This document shows, piece by piece, positions 1 through 10,512 of a stretch of 64,000 nt of DNA. The notes under the pieces were generated by a model. It did no database searches. It was given only the letters and a program-made list of their open reading frames with translations, and was not told where the DNA came from. The stretch's first letter is position 1, and every line of letters starts with the position of its first letter. Position numbers and translations under genes: made by a program. The DNA is from Fragilariopsis cylindrus CCMP1102 (taxonomy: Eukaryota; Bacillariophyta; Bacillariophyceae; Bacillariales; Bacillariaceae), in NCBI GenBank assembly GCA_900095095.1, contig FMBT01000353.1, positions 1 through 64,000 of the forward strand, written 5' to 3'.

Positions 1-56
1 GGCCAGTAAATTCTGACATCGATGCGAATCGGCAATATATCTAAGGAACCAACAAA

Positions 57-1530
57 TTAATGGATTTGGATGAAAGAAACATATTCTGTATTGACCGAGA
101 CTATTTTGACGACCTTCTTTGATTGTTCACGACGATAGGACGTATCAAAGAACGCAATGGCGGACGGAATGCTACTACTACTACAACTACTACCCGTACC
201 GTCGTATTTCTTATTATTCTTATTATTCTTCAGAGCAAAAGCAATACGGGTGGCGCATATGCATGCATCGATAATTGCCATATTCACTCCCTGACCAAGC
301 ATAGGTGATTAAGGATGAGCCGCATCTGTTGCCGTTATATACCCCCAAGAATAAGAGGAATGGAAGAGAGAGAGAGTTAGAGAAAAGAAAAATAGTATAT
401 GATTATGCACCAAAAACAAATAGTGAATATATTCAGATAAGCTCACAGCGATAACAATAGGACAAAAGAGCAGAAAAAATATTTTATTTACCACCTAATA
501 ACGCCACTAGTTTCTTTTGACTCAAAAATGGTAGATCTAGATTCTCTTTATCAAATAGGCACGCCTCTACGCCGAGTCGAGTCGTTGTTGTTTCTGGTGA
601 ATATGTTGCTGGTCGGCAGATCATTAGTACGAACGCAAACGTCCCATACAAGTACCTTAAAGTCTTTAGTCGGAGCCATGTATAATACTCCAGGAATTTT
701 AGAGGTCGGGATGGTGAATACGAATGAGCAACCATCTTTGTGGTATTGCTGGGTCTTTAAGACTTCTTTTATAAGCTCAGATCCTTCAAGCACGGGAGTT
801 TTCCCCAGTAATATATCGCATTGCAAAATTGAAGGGGGTCGTTACTTTTACCATGTATAACCGTCCGACACCTTGAATTGATCCCATCGCATGCCAACAG
901 AGCGCACCCGGTGATCGTTTTCTTTTCACCGTCATCAGAGACCAACGTCGCTACCACCCGTCCATCATCTTCGTCTCCTCCCTCCTCGGTGTAGGAATCG
1001 ATACTATACCCACAGATCAGGGCACCATTTTCTTTTTCCTTTTTTTCAGATCCTATTCGTGGAAATCTAGTAGGTGTTTCTGCAGTTCAGCTCGATTGAC
1101 GGATGCTAACATCACCTTATCGGGCATTCGGGCGTTACGAATGTTCATCCCACCAATTATCATCAACGCCATTCCAACATAGAGTGACATACTTTTTGAT
1201 GTATCAATCGATAAACGGTCTCTCAAAACTCCGATTGCGGTCGAAGCCAATTCGAATCCACTGCCTGCATTGGAACATATTTTTTTCGCGATGCTTTTTC
1301 GACTATAGTATACGATATACCATGTTTCTGGAAGGTTGTGGCGGCCACCAGCCCGCAAGGACCCGCTCCAACGACCAACACTGGGAGTTGCTCATTATTT
1401 GTAGAATGAGCTGCTGCTTCCGATGATCGACATCGCCAGTCACAACAACAAGCAGCATCATATGACGAAATGGATACATCTTCAATTCTAATGGGTACAA
1501 TCTTCGTATCGTTGGCTTCTTGCTATCTTG
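57..1530 (-). pseudogene. Decayed FAD-dependent aromatic-ring-type monooxygenase
   Basis: Class A flavoprotein monooxygenase family (NAD(P)H- and FAD-dependent hydroxylases). Reading leftward on the minus strand, the family landmarks come in the right order but in different frames. The FAD-binding motif VLVVGAGPCGLVAA lies near 1340-1375, then GSGFELASTAIGVLRDR, then the DG motif LLACDGINSRCR near 860-900, then DAAHP and GQGVNMAIIDA near 280-325. The frame changes at a run of seven A near 1290 and again near 575. A TAA interrupts the conserved GDAAHPxxPxLGQG motif in frame (303-311). A GTAAAT donor-like site lies near 490, so an intron may precede DAAHP. I see no convincing ATG in the frame upstream of the FAD motif. 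The substrate cannot be told. It could also be a damaged assembly of a live gene, but the nonsense codon argues for a pseudogene. Confidence 0.7.
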
Positions 1531-1944
1531 TATTCCTCTGTGTGAACCTAATGGTCATTTGCCAATTATTGTGATCTGTTGAATCCACGTCGATTTTCGG
1601 TACAAAATATGTACAAATTAGCAGTTGGAAGTTGTTAAAAGTACAGTATCTTTTTTGAAGGAATCAATCAATCGAAATAATCATGAATCTATATATTACA
1701 CGATCTTTTTGAGTGAGTCGTGAAACGAATGGGTACTATTTTGCTGCTATGGTTCCACGTGGAATTAATGACGTTTTTTGTCGAAAATCCATCACTTATT
1801 TTTTAGGTTTCATTATTACAAAAAGCTGTCCACACAGCTGTCCAATGAAGATGGGAAACTAGCATAATATAAAGAGGTCCACATACAATTGTAACGTTAC
1901 ATGATACCCGAACACACAACAAGACTGCAGATATTCAATATACG
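1531..1944. other. Intergenic region, upstream of the 1945 gene
   Basis: No gene is supported here. An AT-rich stretch near 1864-1874 (cataatataaagagg) is a possible TATA-like element for the plus-strand gene at 1945. That is an inference from position and composition only. Confidence 0.3.
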
Positions 1945-3195
1945 ATGAAAACAGAAATCATACGAAAGACTATGCCTACCTATTTAACGCAACAACTGCT
2001 ACTGTCTTGTTGGATATTGTCGTCGTCGACGACGACTTCTTTTTCACCTGTCCAAAACTCTGTTCAGCATGATCATCTTCCATCATTGTTTCGTCCTGAA
2101 CCATTATATGATAGTGCTAGTGGTAGCGACAGTAAAAGTAGTAGTAATAGTAGGAGAACACCCTTATGGGCTACCAACAAGCGACGGAAAAAGGGCAAAC
2201 CTTCCATGTCAGAACGACTTAAACGACGACAAGGAAAGACTAAGAGCGACCCTGATCAATTTGCTCATTTACGATCTGCGGGTATAGATCTTTATTCCAA
2301 GACAGACGAAGACAGTAATAGTAGTAAAGTTGAAGGAGCATCAATACAGGTAGAGCAGGTAGAAAATCCAACAGCTGCAGGCGAAAAGGCTAAAGAATTA
2401 CTCAAAGCACAACGTGCTAGTGTCAATATGCTAACAATGGTAAAAGAACGGCTTGAAGAACGATTATCGGATTCGGATGTTCGTACGGAATTAGATTCAA
2501 AGGGATACGCAATCGTGGATGACTTTTTTGCTGGTACAACCGATAACGATGATTATGGAACAACGATCCTAACAGAACTACAAGAAGAAGGAACACGAAT
2601 GTTACAAGATGGTGGTATGGAAGTTGACACATCCAATTTAGGAACTGGAGAATATATCATCCCTATCGCAGGTGGTGAAAAACAATATATATCTTGTCCT
2701 CGTATGGTCGAGATCGTTGTCAGTGCTACGAAGCACGTTCCAGAAGTTTTTAGTAGTAGTAGTAGTAGCAGTAGCAGTGACGAAGAAAGTGACAGTAAAT
2801 GTTTAGACTTAGATAAATCTGCTTGTATGGCAACCTTACGAACATTCGATCGGAAGGCATTAAAGGCATCAATGGCACTTTTGATGGGAAAACAAGATGA
2901 TGATGTTCTCGATATTCCAGAAAGTACATCACCCTTAAAAGTAATTACTGAAGGCGATGACGATCAAAGAAAATTATCTTTGTACTACTATATTGTTCCG
3001 GATAATTGGGGTGAAAATTGTGGGGGAGGATTGGAGTTTGAATCAGGAGTAGTGTATGCCAAACGAGATCGTCTTGTTGTTTTATTTTCGGATACAACCA
3101 AATGCAAGCCTATTACATGGAAGGGCAGTGATGATTCTTCTGATACTATGATTGGAAATTCGATTGAATTGCATCTTGTTAATAAAAGAAAGTAA
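1945..3195 (+). CDS. Presequence-bearing 2OG-Fe(II) oxygenase-like protein, probably non-catalytic
   Basis: 416 residues. The N-terminus holds a hydrophobic signal-like stretch (about residues 17-28), followed by TTTSFSPV, which resembles the ASAFAP cleavage site of diatom plastid preproteins. A basic, disordered region follows (residues 50-110). The C-terminal half (about 180-416) has the layout of prolyl-4-hydroxylase-like 2OG oxygenases: KGYAIVDDFF at the start, then YYYIVPDNWGENCGGGLEFE and RDRLVVLFSD, matching the family pattern of YLN..W...GGEL then grlvlF. The expected HxD metal ligands are replaced (EGD in VITEGDDDQ), and no distal His is visible before the end. This suggests a degenerate or non-enzymatic member. 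A poly-Ser run lies at about 270-279. The gene is convergent with the repeat protein at 3482. Fold assignment is moderate; plastid location is inferred. Confidence 0.6.
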   Translation: MKTEIIRKTMPTYLTQQLLLSCWILSSSTTTSFSPVQNSVQHDHLPSLFRPEPLYDSASGSDSKSSSNSRRTPLWATNKRRKKGKPSMSERLKRRQGKTKSDPDQFAHLRSAGIDLYSKTDEDSNSSKVEGASIQVEQVENPTAAGEKAKELLKAQRASVNMLTMVKERLEERLSDSDVRTELDSKGYAIVDDFFAGTTDNDDYGTTILTELQEEGTRMLQDGGMEVDTSNLGTGEYIIPIAGGEKQYISCPRMVEIVVSATKHVPEVFSSSSSSSSSDEESDSKCLDLDKSACMATLRTFDRKALKASMALLMGKQDDDVLDIPESTSPLKVITEGDDDQRKLSLYYYIVPDNWGENCGGGLEFESGVVYAKRDRLVVLFSDTTKCKPITWKGSDDSSDTMIGNSIELHLVNKRK

Positions 3196-3479
3196 GAAAT
3201 AAAAATGAATTTTCCTTTCTAATTATAGATAATGTTCTGGAATCCTTTTGCTATATCATTTACTAATTTTAGTCTAGTCTAGATATAGATTTTAGCTCGT
3301 TAATAATGTACTACTATCTGTCAGTTCTTAGTTTGCATTGGTCGTCGTTGTTTTTCGTTCTGCTTTCGAGCCGTTTGATGTTAGGGTGTTCCACACTCCC
3401 TAATGCATTTCTATGGCTCTACAACTTTTACAACACCAAAGTTGGAGTGTCAACCTCATTGCCTGAGATTTCCTCCTCT

Positions 3480-5300
3480 ACCTATGCTTCACTGTCATCA
3501 ACAACCAGAGCGGGTTGAGCCGTTTCCTCGTCACCGTCCTGTCCACTTTCGAGTTGCTCCCTGATCTGTTTGAGCCACTTCAATTCTTCAATTTCATCCT
3601 CTAGAAGATCCTCTCCTTGTTTTATCCGTTTCAAAAGTTTTAGCTCGTACTCTTCGTCTTCACTAAGCGATTCTCCGCTTTGAAGTCGTTCCATCAATTT
3701 ATCATACTGAATGACATTGCCGTCTTCTCCGTCGTGTATAGGACTGCATGCTCCTAGAGAATCTTCTACAATAGCTGTCACATCATCGGGAGCTGTATCA
3801 TTATTCACATCATCTACATCATCAACATCTGCTTCGACTGGATCTTCAATGACAACTGGATCTTCAATGACAACTGGAGCCTCGACTTGAGCTTCGACAT
3901 TACCCACACCTACTTCAACAGAAGCTTCGACGACTGGATCTTCAGTGACAACTGGAGCTTCGACGACTGAATCTTTGACATCATCCACACCTGCTTCGAC
4001 TGGATCTTCAATGACGACTGGATCTTCAACGACTGGATCTTCGGCTTGAGCTTCGACAACTGGAGCTTCAATGACGACTGGATCTTCGACGACTGAATCT
4101 TCGGCTTGAACTTCGACAACTGGATCTTCAATGATAACTGGATCTTCAATAACAACTGGAGCTTCGAGAACTGGATCTTCAACATCATCCACACCTGCTT
4201 CAACTGGAGCTTCGACGACTGGATCTTCGATTTGAGCTTCGACAACTGGATCTTCGATGACGACTGGAGCTTCGGCTTGAGCTTCGACAACTGGAGCTTC
4301 AATGACAACTGGAGCTTCGACGACTGGATCTTCGACATCGTTTACACCTGCTTCGACTGGATCTTCGACATCGTTCACACCTGCTTCGACTGGATCTTCA
4401 ATGACGACTGGATCTTCGACGGCTGGATCTTCGGCTAGAGCTTCGACAACTGGATCTTCAATAACGGCTGGATCTTCGACTTGAGCTTCGACGACTGGAT
4501 CTTCGATTTGAGCTTCGACAACTGGATCTTCAATGGAGACTGGATCTTTGTCTTGAACTAAGACAACTGGATCTTCGATTTGAGCTTCGACAACTGGAAC
4601 TTCAACGACTGGATCTTCGATTTGAACTTCGATGACTGGATCATCGATTTGAGTTTCGACGACTGGATCTTCATTGGCACCTTCTACATTTGATTCACTT
4701 TTTTCTTCTTCAGCTAACCTTTCTTTCTCTACTGCTGCAACAGCCTCAAGTCGTTCTTCTTCAGCTATTCTTTCTTTCTCTGCTGTTGTAACAGCCTCGA
4801 GTCTTTCTTCTTCAGCTATTCTTTCTTTCACTGCTGCTGCAACTGCCTCGAGTCGTTCTTCTTCAGCTATTCTCTCTTTCTCTGCTGTTGCAACACCCTC
4901 AAGTCTTTCTTCTTCAGCTATTCTTTCTTTCTCTGCTGTTGCAACACACTCAAGTCTTTCTTCTTCAGCTATTCTTTCTTTCTCTGCTGTTGCAACAGCC
5001 TCAAGCCGTGTCTGTTCCTCATCAGCTTCAGCTTTTGTAGCAGCCTCAAGCCGTTCCTCTTCAGCTACCCTTTTTTTCTCTGCTGTTGCAACAGCCTCAA
5101 GCCGTGTCTGTTCCTCATCAGCTTCAGCTTTTGCAACAGCCTCAAGCCGTTCCTCTTCAGCTACCCTTTCTTTCTCTGCGTTTGCAGCAGCCTCAAGCCG
5201 TTCCTCTTCAGCTACCCTTTCTTTCTCTGCGTTTGCAGCAGCCTCAAGCTGTTCCTCTTCAGCTACCCTTTCTTTCTCTGCTGTTGCAACAGTCTCAAGC
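3480..5300 (-). repeat. Coding tandem repeats (51-base units, then acidic EDPV-type units)
   Basis: Between about 4700 and 5300 the DNA repeats with a 51-base period, encoding 17-residue helix units. Between about 3840 and 4670 a shorter, less regular array encodes EDPVVEA-like units. The units stay in frame with each other, and long open frames on the opposite strand are a by-product of the periodicity. Confidence 0.85.
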
Positions 5301-6173
5301 CGTGTCTGTTCCTCGTCAGCTTTTGTTTTTTGCAACAGCCTCAAGCTGCACCTTTTCGGCTATTTTTTCTTTCTCTGCATTTGCAACATTCTCAAGATGT
5401 CCTTCTTCAGCCTTTTGTTCTTTCTCTACATTTGATTCACTATCGACAACCAAATCTGGTTGAGATATTTCGGGGTTGACATCATTCGTGGTCTTATAGG
5501 CTGAATTATTTGCTGTCGCCTCTTTCTCTGCCTCACGCTGTTGCTTTCTGAGTTCAGTTAACTTTGCATCGACTTCATTGACAGTACCCTTGTAGGTCGA
5601 GTTACTCGCAGCTGATTCCTTTTCTGCCTCACGCTGTTGCTTTCTGAGTTCAGTTAACTTTGCATCGACTTCATTGACAGTACCCTTGTAGGTCGAGTTA
5701 TTAGCAGCTATTTCCTTTTCTGCCTCACGCTGTTGCTTTCTGAGTTCTGTAAGTTTAAGATCGTCTTCGTTGACAGTACCCTTAAAAGCTGCAATATGTT
5801 CCCCCGATTCTCTTTTCTTTTCTCGTTCTTCCTTCTTAATCGTTGCTAGCTTTTTATCGATTTCAGAAACCGTCCCTTGATACGTAGAATAACTCGCAGT
5901 CGCTTCCTGCTGTGCCTTCCGTTGTTCTTTTTTTAGTTCTGACATTTTTTCGTCAATCTCGCTCGAACCAGACCAACCAGCGTGAGCTGATCTCGATTGG
6001 ATGGCAGCTCTTTCTTGGTTTTTTTGTTCCTTTTTTATTTGATACATCTTTGTATCAATCCCACTTAAACCAGATCCTTGATAGCTATTCATCATAGATT
6101 TAGATTCATTCTTTCGTTGTTGGTCGGCCTTTTTTTGGGCTCTCTGCCGTGCGTTGAAATCTGCCATGCCCAT
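3482..6173 (-). CDS. Large repeat-built coiled-coil / acidic protein (frame break at an A-run)
   Basis: I do not recognise the family. From the ATG at 6173 the protein has four zones. First come about seven imperfect 32-residue repeats of the type TYKGTVNEVDAKLTELRKQQ. Next are about a dozen 17-residue charged repeats (EKERIAEEERLEAVATA), predicted to be continuous helix. Then come many acidic repeats of EDPVVEAQ/VIEDPVE type. The C-terminus has two related units (LLKRIKQGEDLLEDEIEEL). The phrase QPDLVVDSES in the middle recurs as QPALVVDDSEA at the end. The frame changes by one base near 5325, at six A followed by CAAAA, where sister repeats read AVAKAEADEEQ. With one A fewer, 3482-6173 is exactly 897 codons. 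Strong sequence likeness among copies points to recent repeat amplification. A cytoskeletal or scaffold role is only a guess. Confidence 0.75.
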
Positions 6174-6898
6174 TGGAGCATTGTTGTTCTTTTCGACTGT
6201 ATTTATTTATTCCAATTTCCAAATTCGACGACGCGAATGAATGAATGAATTATTGCAGATGATGACATGAGCACAAGTTAGAAAATGACATCAGGATATA
6301 AAAGTAAGCGTCGTATTTATACTGAAGCGTTATCTTACATCGTCGACACATGCGACTGGTTGGTGTTTTTTGGGAAACTTACACATTGATTTATCGAGAG
6401 GCATGATGATAGCAATAAATTTAAAAAAGATGAATAGAAGAGTTGAAAGTTTTAAACAAAGAAAGTGTTTGCTGTGTTACAAGTATGTTGCTTTTGTCAA
6501 TTGTAATAACCGCACGGTGCCAAACAAAGTAAATAGCTGAATGAAAATGAAGTGAAGAACTGGTTATTGTTTTCAAATATTTTGATTTCGTTTTTATTGC
6601 TGTGATGTAATGACGTTCAATAGTAGAATTTTACGTTATGTGCCCGTTATTGTACATTTATGACTCCATACGACGAGGATGCCAGAAAAGTATGTGGCGT
6701 GATCAAAACTACTAGTGAGGATTGTGAGCCACAACGTCGCGCGGATTTGCGCGTTAATTTAAAAGATCCAATCACAATTCCATCAGAATTTATTTCACCG
6801 TCGTCAGCCAATAATAATCTAAAAATAATAATAGAATGACAACAGACATGATGGCATTTTTAGCATTCATTATTGCTTCCCGTCGTTGATTCACGAGA
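6174..6898. other. Divergent promoter region
   Basis: These 725 bases separate two divergently transcribed genes (the repeat protein at 6173, minus, and the folate enzyme at 6899, plus). A short GAAT microsatellite lies near 6236-6250. No coding sequence or recognisable regulatory motif is visible. Confidence 0.4.
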
Positions 6899-7618
6899 AT
6901 GCATTACACGTCCTTTGCTCGACTACAAGTATTATTACAACGTCACGTTAGAGATATACGATTCTGTCAACTGTCTTCGTCCTATAATAATAGAAGAAGA
7001 ATCATGTCATCTAGTTCAACAACTAATGCTACAGGTAATGCAGATGATTTAATCCTGGCCAGGCAAAGTATAAATGAATTTTGTGAAATATTGTCGTCAA
7101 AGCAACCAACTCCGGGTGGGGGTGCCTCAGCTGCAATCGGAGCAGCGATCGGAGCAGCAACAGCTTCGATGTCTGGTGCTTATACGCAAAGAAAAAAGGA
7201 TGAAGAAAGTGGTTCAGCTGATGTAGCCCGTGCTATGATTACCAATATGGATATTCCATCTCTATTAAAAATGGCCGATGATGATGTTACAGCCTATAAA
7301 TCTTTACAATCTACCTGGAAGAAAGATTCCGGTCTGACTCCAGAACAAACAAAAGATATCGAAAGCAATGCATTGAATGTGCCGACTGTTCTTGTTGAGG
7401 CTTGTTACAAACGTATTCTTGACGTACAACAATTCTTACCACAATGCAATCCTACCATAACATCTGATGCGAAAGTTGGAATACATCAATTGGCTGGAGC
7501 AGCTCGTTCGGCGTATCAAACCGTACTAGTTAATTCTCCACCTGATGAGGAAAAGGAACGATTAATGAAACTACTACGAGAAATCCAATTTATCGAAAAT
7601 GAATTGTTGGGACTATAA
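6899..7618 (+). CDS. Formiminotransferase-cyclodeaminase C-terminal family protein (cyclodeaminase / methenyl-THF cyclohydrolase type)
   Basis: 239 residues, a single-domain member of the cyclodeaminase/cyclohydrolase (FTCD_C) family, which acts on one-carbon-substituted tetrahydrofolate. The signature PTPGGGASAAIGAAIGAA lies at about residues 64-81, and the all-helical fold ends with NPTITSDAKVGIHQLAGAAR (about 189-208). The usual stand-alone length is about 200 residues. The extra N-terminus (residues 1-40) is basic and Ser-rich with few acids and looks like a mitochondrial presequence. A second in-frame Met (MSSSSTT, residue 36) could start a cytosolic form. The family is certain; the exact reaction is not, since members include cyclodeaminases and cyclohydrolases. 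No intron is seen. Confidence 0.85.
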   Translation: MHYTSFARLQVLLQRHVRDIRFCQLSSSYNNRRRIMSSSSTTNATGNADDLILARQSINEFCEILSSKQPTPGGGASAAIGAAIGAATASMSGAYTQRKKDEESGSADVARAMITNMDIPSLLKMADDDVTAYKSLQSTWKKDSGLTPEQTKDIESNALNVPTVLVEACYKRILDVQQFLPQCNPTITSDAKVGIHQLAGAARSAYQTVLVNSPPDEEKERLMKLLREIQFIENELLGL

Positions 7619-8266
7619 ATGTTATCTTAAAAAAATATAGATAGAAAATGATAACTTACTCAATGTACTTCCACAAAATGTTTGCATGTCTCGCAAAAGT
7701 TTAACACGTTCCTAAAAAAACGTCTTTAGATGGAGTAGGGCACTAATAGAAGCTCTTCAAAGTCTGCTCATCTTGTGGTACAATTTCTTGCAACAAGTCA
7801 GGTATAACAAAAGCTTGTCAAAGTAGGGATATAGTAATATCATCATAGCTTATTTAGCAGAACTGAATATCTCCAATCTTCTTAGGCTGAATGAACCTTG
7901 ACAATGACGTCTCAGAGCAGAAAGTATGTTTAAAGAAACTAGTATCCACAAATTGTATTGAGTGCTTCCTTCTTCTCTTTGTTGCCGATTCATATTAATA
8001 TTAATTAAGCTGTATTAGGTATTATAGGGTATGTATGCTTTATGACTGTGTTGTTTCTTTTGTAGTCTGTCTAGAATTCACATCACAATTGCACCTAAAT
8101 GGCGAAAATAATTAATTAAACTATATGAAACACAATCACAATATCTCGTATAAATTTCAATGGTTGTAGCAGACTATTAGATTTAATCATACTATGAAAG
8201 TATCTATAAAGTATGAATCATAGAACAAAATATACAAACAAGTTATATTATATTATTATATCATTT
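7619..8266. other. Convergent intergenic region
   Basis: AT-rich spacer between the 3' ends of the folate enzyme (plus) and UMPS (minus). I see no gene, repeat or RNA structure in it. Confidence 0.4.
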
Positions 8267-10512
8267 TTATACACCGTATTCAGTTCGATAGTCTCGAACA
8301 CTTTTCAATACGTCTTCTCCATATGAAGGACTCTTCTCTAGAAAGGCTTGTAATTGTGGCAAATTTACAATTGATATAGCCGAAACGGATAAGTCTCGTT
8401 GGACGGCTTGTACCGCCGAAACAGGATCATCGAGGGATCTCTTTTCCGCACGATCTAAGGCAATTATTACACCTACCATTTTAGCCCCGATACTTTGAAG
8501 CATAGTATGTGATTCACGAATGGCTGTTCCAGCTGTGATTACGTCATCAACAACCAAAACGCGTTTACCATCACTCATCGAGGCACCGACCAACGTTCCA
8601 CCCTCCCCATGATCCTTCGCCTCTTTTCGGTTGTATGCAAATCCAACATTAATCCCGTAATCACTGTATAATGCAGCACAAACAACTGCACCCAGTGAAA
8701 TACCCTTATATGCTGGACCAAATATGACATCAAATACAACACCACCGTTGCCATCAACCCTATTATGATAAATATATAAATCAAAAAATAGAAAAACGTA
8801 AGAAAACATCGAATGACTACGATAAACGATGAATGGAACGTTGTGTGGATAGAATTGTCGTCATCGTCGTAGATAATTAAGTCTCAGGAAATTTCAAATC
8901 AGCGAATTGGATTTGACCGGCATCTCCCCGCGAACGGGGACTAAGGTGAAAGAAGACCAAAGTATCATCATCGACTATTATATCATATGACGACGCATCA
9001 TTCATTATTTGAAATTGGCGAAGTTGTTTGATCATGTGTGTGTATTTCGTTATGGGTCAGGTGCTTGTTTTTTAGTTCATCGCCACTCACGCGGGGGCGG
9101 ATCAATAACACGGACCAAGCTCATAAATATCTCCTCATACCCCAGAAATATACACACCACACCGCTTCAACTTCACATCGCTTTATCACATAGATAAAAT
9201 CGTATCAAAATATTTCGATCGTATTTGTACAGTATTATTCATAGTAGTTAATTGCATTGGTACTTACAATTCAGGTGACTTCATAATTGCTGATGCGTAT
9301 GCTGTTCCGAGTTTGAATAAGGCTGCTCCAGACGCGAACAAACCGGCATTAAAGAAATACGGTGATGTTCTTCCACTTTTCAAAGTAAACGATCCAAATT
9401 TTAGTACACCTTCCGCTAAACTAAACTCCAGAAAATCTTTTTGATACGGTTGGATGGTATTATTTGTGTCATCACTACCAGGAGATGATGATATTTTCCC
9501 CTGTTGTATCTTGCTTCGAACCTTATTAATATTTTCAACCAATTCTTTAGCCGCTGCAGCAGGATCGGCTGCCTTGCTTATCCCACGAGAGACCGGTATG
9601 AGCATACCCGTTCCGTCCGAATTGAATCCAGCCGCACAGGCTTCTTCTAAATCTCCCCCTTGCGCACCGACTCCGGGCGCTAATATCCAAACACGTTCCC
9701 CCGCCGCTTTACGGGCTTTTGCTAATGCAATAGAGTCGGTTGCCCCTACAACCAATCCCAATGATGCGTCACTTTTTGTCGACCATTGTTTTGCTAGCTT
9801 AGCGATACGTTCGTATAACGTTCCTCCAGTTGCTAATGACAATGCCAACAATTCGTTTGATCCTGGATTGGATGTCTTGCACAACAAAAATGCTCCCTTA
9901 TTACTGTATTTCCCTGTACAATTAAATAGTAAATAGAAATAGAAGGAGGGGGGATACGATATTATAAGGGCGGATTCATTCGATATTCGACCTGAGATGA
10001 TTGTTTTGATTCAAGATTTAAACATTCATCGATGTTGAATATAGATAATTCTAATCACAGCATTTTGAGAACTTACCAGTAACAAATGGTTCGACGGAAT
10101 CCCATCCCATAAGAGGGGATAATGTGACCGCATCTGCATTACAATGATCGTAACAGGCTTCGGCGTACGCAGCTGCTGTGGTACCGATGTCACCACGTTT
10201 CACATCAAGTAGAACGGGTACCTCGGATGGGATTTCCTGTAATACACGGACAAGTGTAGCGTTACCGTCCTGTACACCTAAGGCCTCAAAGAAGGCAGCA
10301 TTTGGTTTATAACATGCTGCATATGGTAATGTTGCATCGATGATTGTTTTGCAAAAGGTAAATGCAGCGTCGCATTTCTCTTCAGAGGTTGAGGTAGCGT
10401 AATCGTCACCAAGAATTTGAGCTCCGTGTGGGTCCAATCCGATACAAAGTAACGAATCAATTTGTGCTACCCGTGCTTCGAGTTTCGTAAAGAATGATGG
10501 TGTTGAAGACAT
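8267..10512 (-). CDS. UMPS: UMP synthase, inverted fusion (OMP decarboxylase-orotate phosphoribosyltransferase)
   Basis: Last two steps of de novo UMP synthesis in one chain. Three exons: 10512-10077, 9914-9269 and 8759-8267. Both introns are GT-AG, and the exons sum to 1575 bases (524 residues). The N-terminal half is OMP decarboxylase: [21 protein letters not shown], and the catalytic [19 protein letters not shown] (Lys-Asp-Lys site), followed across the first splice by [14 protein letters not shown]. The C-terminal half is [34 protein letters not shown], and the PRPP loop [16 protein letters not shown]. This order is opposite to that of animals and plants and matches that known for stramenopiles and kinetoplastids. 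The C-terminus (EYGV) carries no SKL-type peroxisomal signal. The second intron (about 509 bases) is long for this window. Confidence 0.95.

Noticed and set aside
4700-5300. Regularly spaced direct repeats reminiscent of a CRISPR array
   Set aside because: There are no unique spacers. The units abut and are coding, in a eukaryotic genome.
5318-5332. Slippery heptamer A AAA AAC in phase at the frame change of the repeat protein, suggesting programmed -1 frameshifting
   Set aside because: The downstream frame is +1 relative to the upstream frame, while slippage on this heptamer gives -1, which leads away from the repeat frame. A one-base A-run miscount explains it better.
3900-5460. Long open frames on the plus strand opposite the repeat protein
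   Set aside because: They are mirror frames created by the in-phase 51-base and EDPV-type repeats. The proteins are monotonous (Ser/Trp/Asn), and the minus strand encodes the sensible helical repeats.
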